Assembly (NCBI RefSeq): GCF_000286355.1
Contig: NZ_AJXN01000011.1
Location: forward strand, 1 to 51,260
Direction: 5' to 3'
Origin: Kocuria atrinae C3-8
GTDB lineage: Bacteria > Actinomycetota > Actinomycetes > Actinomycetales > Micrococcaceae
DNA: 51,260 bases
Within the stretch, counting starts at the first letter, position 1. Each line of letters opens with the position of its first letter. Shown here piece after piece: positions 48,155 through 51,260 of the stretch. Below the pieces are notes generated by a model that saw only the letters and a program-made list of their open reading frames with translations, did not search any database and was not told the origin of the DNA. Made by a program: the position numbers and the translations under genes.

Positions 48155-48166
48155 GACCGATCGGTC
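48155..48166. promoter_or_regulatory. TetR operator
   Basis: GACCGATCGGTC, an exact 12-base palindrome just before the TetR start. It shares GACCGATCG with the paa operators at 4438, which may mean related recognition helices. Confidence 0.6.
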
Positions 48167-48208
48167 AGGTCCGGATAGATCTACCCCTATCCGGAACTCA
48201 AGCAGGAA

Positions 48209-48231
48209 CGCCCCGCCCGACCGCGGGGGCG
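48209..48231 (-). terminator. Probable terminator after the RclA-like gene
   Basis: CGCCCCGC and GCGGGGGCG pair with a short loop, about 10 bases past the stop of the flavin oxidoreductase gene. Confidence 0.45.
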
Positions 48232-48238
48232 CCCGGTC

Positions 48239-49675
48239 TTACTCCAGCTGGCCCAGAACCTCGTTCAGGGCTTCAGTGGAAGAGGGGTGCGTCCAGATAC
48301 CGTCACGCAGTTCGCTCGCGGTCACCCCGGCGCGCATTGCCAGCGCCACCAGGTTGATGACCTCTTGGGAGTCCACGTGGAACAACCGGGCGCCCAGCAC
48401 CAGGTCGGTTTCGGCATCGACGACAAACTTGATCACGCCGCGCGGATCCTGCACGGCCTTGGGGCGAGGCATGGCCTTGATGTCAGCAACCATGGCGGTC
48501 GCGGTCTTCACTGACCGACCGGCCTCATGCGCCCCATCTTCGGTCACACCCACGGCCGACAGCGGCGGTGTGAGGAACGTGGTGGTCGGCACGGCCACGC
48601 GGGAGGACACACGCCGCGAACCATCCCCGGTCAGCGCACTCATCACCACGCGGCTGTCGTCCAGCGACAGGTAGGTCTGCTGCGGGCCGCCATGCACATC
48701 GCCCATGGCATAGACGCCTTCGGCCGTCGTGCGCAGGTGATCGTCCACGACCACCGCGCCATTATCGTCGACCTCGACCCCGGCCGCTTCCAGGTTCAGC
48801 CCTTCGGTGGCGGGCTTGCGCCCGGTGGCGACCAGAACGGCGTCGGCCTCGATGGACCCGCCACCGGACAAGGCAACGGCCAATGCGCCGTTACGCGCCT
48901 CGATCGCTTCCGCGGACGCGCTCGTCCGTAGCGTGATTCCCGCGTTGCTCAGCACGTCGAGGACGACGCCGCGTACGTCGTCGTCCTCGTTCGGCATGAT
49001 CGTCTCGCCGCGGGCGATCACGGTGACCTGCGATCCGAAATTGCTGAACATCGAGGCGAACTCCAGGCCGATGGGGCCGCCGCCGATGATCGCCAGGCGC
49101 TGCGGGAACGGATCTGCGTGCTGGATGGAGGTGGAGTCATAGACGCCGGGCAGGTCGATGCCGTCGATGGGTGGCATGACGGGCGTGGCACCGGTATTGA
49201 TGACCACGGTCTCGGCGGTAATGCGCAGAGACTCGGCCAAACCGCGACCGCCCGCGGACGGGGTGATCTCGACCTCGCGGGGACCCACGAAACGTGCGCG
49301 GCCGTCCACCACGGTCACGGTGTCCTGGTCCGCGAGCATGTGGAAGTTCACGTCGTTGAGCTTGCCGATCAGGGAATCTCGATAGCCGACGGCGCCCTCG
49401 AAGAACTTCTGATCGCCGTCCGCCGCGCGCTTCTCGGAAGCCGAGTGGATCAGTGTTTTGGTGGGCACGCAGCCGATGTTGATGCACGTGCCGCCGTACA
49501 TCGCGGCACTCTGCTCGACCATGACCACGCTCTTGCCCGCGGCGGCCATCTTCCCGGCGAACGTCTTACCACCCTTGCCCCAACCGATCACCAGAACGTC
49601 CACGTCCAGACGACGGGGTTCCTGCACCTCCTGTGCGGAAGTGTCGGTGGCGGCTACGGACGGCATGGCGTTCAC
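48239..49675 (-). CDS. Pyridine nucleotide-disulfide oxidoreductase, RclA/mercuric reductase-like
   Basis: 478-residue FAD/NAD(P)H flavoprotein. FAD-binding GWGKGGKTFAGKMAAAGKSV, redox disulfide CINIGC at 64-69 followed by VPTKTL, NAD-binding IIGGGPIGLEFASMFSNFG, second FAD motif GVYAMGDVHGG, and the dimer interface HPSSTEALNE near the end. CINIGC is the form found in RclA, a copper/oxidant-responsive reductase protecting against reactive chlorine. The first 25 residues are an extra polar extension. GTG at 49675 has GAAGGA upstream. Divergent from a TetR gene with two operators between. Confidence 0.88.
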   Translation of the reverse strand: MNAMPSVAATDTSAQEVQEPRRLDVDVLVIGWGKGGKTFAGKMAAAGKSVVMVEQSAAMYGGTCINIGCVPTKTLIHSASEKRAADGDQKFFEGAVGYRDSLIGKLNDVNFHMLADQDTVTVVDGRARFVGPREVEITPSAGGRGLAESLRITAETVVINTGATPVMPPIDGIDLPGVYDSTSIQHADPFPQRLAIIGGGPIGLEFASMFSNFGSQVTVIARGETIMPNEDDDVRGVVLDVLSNAGITLRTSASAEAIEARNGALAVALSGGGSIEADAVLVATGRKPATEGLNLEAAGVEVDDNGAVVVDDHLRTTAEGVYAMGDVHGGPQQTYLSLDDSRVVMSALTGDGSRRVSSRVAVPTTTFLTPPLSAVGVTEDGAHEAGRSVKTATAMVADIKAMPRPKAVQDPRGVIKFVVDAETDLVLGARLFHVDSQEVINLVALAMRAGVTASELRDGIWTHPSSTEALNEVLGQLE

Positions 49676-49712
49676 GGGGTTCCTTCTTCTCTCGGCCCGA
49701 ACCGAATCGTTC

Positions 49713-49756
49713 GGAGAATGATCGTTCTCCAGCTAGCATAGAGAATCACCATTCTC
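49713..49756. promoter_or_regulatory. Two palindromic operators between the flavin oxidoreductase and TetR genes
   Basis: GGAGAA-TGATCG-TTCTCC (49713-49730) and GAGAAT-CACC-ATTCTC (49741-49756). Both carry GAGAAT/ATTCTC-like arms in the divergent promoter region, as expected for a TetR repressor controlling itself and its neighbour. Confidence 0.65.
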
Positions 49757-49780
49757 CATGCAAAGGGGCACCTCAGAACC

Positions 49781-50382
49781 GTGACCGAGACAGCCGACCT
49801 TGCCCCGCTTGCCGCCCACGCCAAACTCACGGATGACCCCATCCTCCGCGCGGCCGCGCACCTGTTCTATCGCCGCGGGATCGGCAACGTCTCGATTCAA
49901 GACATTCGACAGTTGGCCGGCGTGAGCCTCAAAGCGCTCTACGCCCGCTATCCCTCCAAGGAATCGCTGGTCACGGCCTATCTTCGGTCGACCCACGCGG
50001 GATGGACCCGCTCGCTGGAAGAATTCGTGGCCGCTAGAGTTCCTGACATTCTCAACGACGGCGCTCTGGACGAGTCCGCTCGCACTGCCGCCGTCACCGC
50101 GCTGTTCACCTGGCTGGCCGACTGGTTCGCAACGCCTGATTTCGTGGGCTGCGGCATCGCCAACACCCGCGGCGAACGTCTGAGCGAAGAAGCCAGGGAG
50201 TCATTCGGGAGCATGATCGCCACGTGCGGTCCTACATGGACCGAATCGGCGGCTCGACCGAAGCCGGTGGTTCACTGTTCGTGCTCATGGAAGGTGCCAT
50301 CTCCACCGCCGCAGGCACGGGCGACCCAGACTATGCCAGGGTGGCTCTCCGCACGGCGCGCGCTGCGCTCGGCCTGGACTGA
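49781..50382 (+). CDS. TetR-family regulator divergent from the RclA-like gene (one frameshift)
   Basis: Helix-turn-helix region YRRGIGNVSIQDIRQLAGVS then LKALYARYPSKESLVTAYL. Frame is lost near 50206; one added C gives ESFREHDRHVRSYMDRIGG and a protein of 200 residues ending ARAALGLD. GTG start. Operators at 49713-49756 lie directly upstream, so it likely represses the divergent flavin oxidoreductase until an electrophile or oxidant is bound; the ligand is unknown. Confidence 0.82.
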
Positions 50383-50406
50383 AGCATTAATCCGCTCCGG
50401 GGGAAC

Positions 50407-50562
50407 TCACACGATGACCGAAGCTGCGGCCACAACCTCCAGCCCGTCATCATCCGGGTGCGCAGGGTTCATGTTGGCCATGATCAAACACGCACCCACT
50501 ACCGCCGCAAGCACGCCTTTCCAGCGGATGGTCGCACGGGTCGAACTGGGTCTGTGTGCCAC
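50407..50562 (-). CDS. Possible 51-residue membrane peptide
   Basis: GTG at 50562 preceded by ACGGAGG five bases upstream. Reads MAHRPSSTRATIRWKG, a hydrophobic helix VLAAVVGACLIMANM, then an acidic tail with DDDGLEV. No family recognised; supported only by the ribosome site and the helix. Convergent with the TetR gene. Confidence 0.4.
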   Translation of the reverse strand: MAHRPSSTRATIRWKGVLAAVVGACLIMANMNPAHPDDDGLEVVAAASVIV

Positions 50563-50582
50563 GAGAACCTCCGTCATCGACA

Positions 50583-50874
50583 TGTGATGTGGCCCACAGT
50601 AACTGAGTGGTAACTACCAGGCTGTCCCCTTAAAGGGTGAACAGTTCGCAGGTATTTCCCGTAGTGAGACGGCGAAACACGATTTATTGGAGATCTACGT
50701 CAGGGTTTCGAATATCGGCCGTGAACCACGACATTTATGGCGCGAGTTCGGGAAAAAAGATGCCCTTCTCATGCGAACCTCTGCCCGAAAAGTTTTCGCA
50801 AAAAACCGTCACCTCAGATGTTCACGGTGGCCACTCGGTACACAGCGGATCGCCCGCGTCGGGCCGGAAAGAAA
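50583..50874. other. Intergenic region without recognised features
   Basis: Less GC-rich than neighbours, with A-runs near 50755 and 50800. No ORF with convincing composition or ribosome site was found, and no strong hairpin. Confidence 0.5.
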
Positions 50875-51260
50875 TTAGTCGACCCGTTGTCCGAACACGT
50901 GTCGACGGATCCACGCGTGCATCGCCACGGCCGCGGCGGCACCGGCGTTGATGGAGCGAGTGGAGCCGAACTGCTCGATCGCGAGCACCGCATCCGCGGC
51001 CTCGATGACTTCCGGGGACACCCCCGGGCCTTCCTGGCCGAACACCAGAACACACTTCTTGGGCAGGTCGAACGTCTCGATCAGCACCGACCCCGGAACA
51101 TTGTCGATGGCCAGTACCGGCAGCCCCTCGGACTTCGCCCACTCGATGAACTCCGGCACGGAGGGGTGATGGCGAACGTGCTGGTAGCGGTCGGTGACCA
51201 TGGCTCCGCGACGGTTCCAGCGGCGTCGTCCGACGATGTGGACCTCGCGCGCTAGGAACG
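50875..51260 (-). CDS. SpoU/TrmH-family RNA 2'-O-methyltransferase (5' end outside the window)
   Basis: C-terminal 128 residues of a SPOUT methyltransferase with knot motifs CVLVFGQEGPGVS (motif 2) and STRSINAGAAAAVAMHAW (motif 3), where SAM binds. The frame runs open to the window edge (LAREVHIVGRRRWNRRG upstream of MVTDRYQH). Substrate rRNA or tRNA cannot be decided from this part. Its RRRW is encoded by a copy of the AGCGGCGTCGTC word. Confidence 0.88.
   Translation of the reverse strand, partial: FLAREVHIVGRRRWNRRGAMVTDRYQHVRHHPSVPEFIEWAKSEGLPVLAIDNVPGSVLIETFDLPKKCVLVFGQEGPGVSPEVIEAADAVLAIEQFGSTRSINAGAAAAVAMHAWIRRHVFGQRVD

Noticed and set aside
50637..50951. Plus-strand open frame before the methyltransferase
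   Set aside because: No ribosome site, odd composition, and it overlaps the 3' end of the conserved methyltransferase gene.

Overview
The window looks like chromosomal DNA of a high-GC actinobacterium, most likely a relative of Kocuria, Rothia or Arthrobacter (Micrococcaceae). The evidence is a RamB-type regulator divergent from isocitrate lyase, an actinobacterial phenylacetate cluster, a DUF3151 protein, NarL-type two-component pairs and strong GC-rich terminators. No rRNA, tRNA, CRISPR array, insertion sequence or prophage was found. The placement is an inference from gene content; no marker gene allows a species call.

Layout. 1-2.9 kb: ramB divergent from aceA (glyoxylate shunt). 3.8-14.4 kb: phenylacetic acid degradation, with a thioesterase, paaZ, paaR, paaK, paaI, paaABCDE and a paaG-like isomerase, linked by TetR-type operator sites. 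14.7-32.2 kb: housekeeping and transport genes: MmcQ/YjbR protein, GAP-family membrane protein, M13 peptidase, a histidine kinase/response regulator pair, two DUF202 proteins, two amino acid permeases, purA, alanine dehydrogenase, DUF3151, an AbgT transporter with an M20 amidohydrolase, and class II fructose-bisphosphate aldolase. 32.3-46.9 kb: a RiPP (ribosomally made, modified peptide) island. 46.9-51.3 kb: small hypothetical genes, two TetR regulators, an RclA-like flavin oxidoreductase and an rRNA/tRNA methyltransferase cut by the window edge.

The RiPP island is the most novel part. A minus-strand operon runs ABC exporter (ATPase, permease), YcaO cyclodehydratase, a small E1-like zinc protein, a fused E1-like/SagB-type oxidase, a second SagB-like oxidase, three tandem precursor peptides, a PqqD-M50 membrane protease, a split LanB-type dehydratase (glutamylation protein plus separate elimination protein). 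The three precursors share a leader motif and a Ser/Gly/Ala-rich core with a conserved SCPAS block. The predicted product is a family of three azole-containing, heavily dehydrated peptides, closest in logic to goadsporin or thiopeptides but with an unfamiliar core and no second cyclase-like protein. Next to it lie a histidine kinase, a 64-residue secreted peptide and a divergent NarL-type regulator. A dyad TTGCGAC-N4-GTCGCA occurs both in the regulator's promoter region and upstream of the exporter operon, so this trio probably controls the cluster.

Two window-wide patterns deserve attention. First, about 27 reading-frame breaks affect genes that otherwise look intact. Most are repaired by adding one C, often in a C-run followed by TG, so they look like sequencing errors; coordinates here span the whole restored genes. 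Second, the 11-mer ACGACGCCGCT occurs at least 12 times on both strands, in coding and intergenic DNA, sometimes inside terminators, far above chance.
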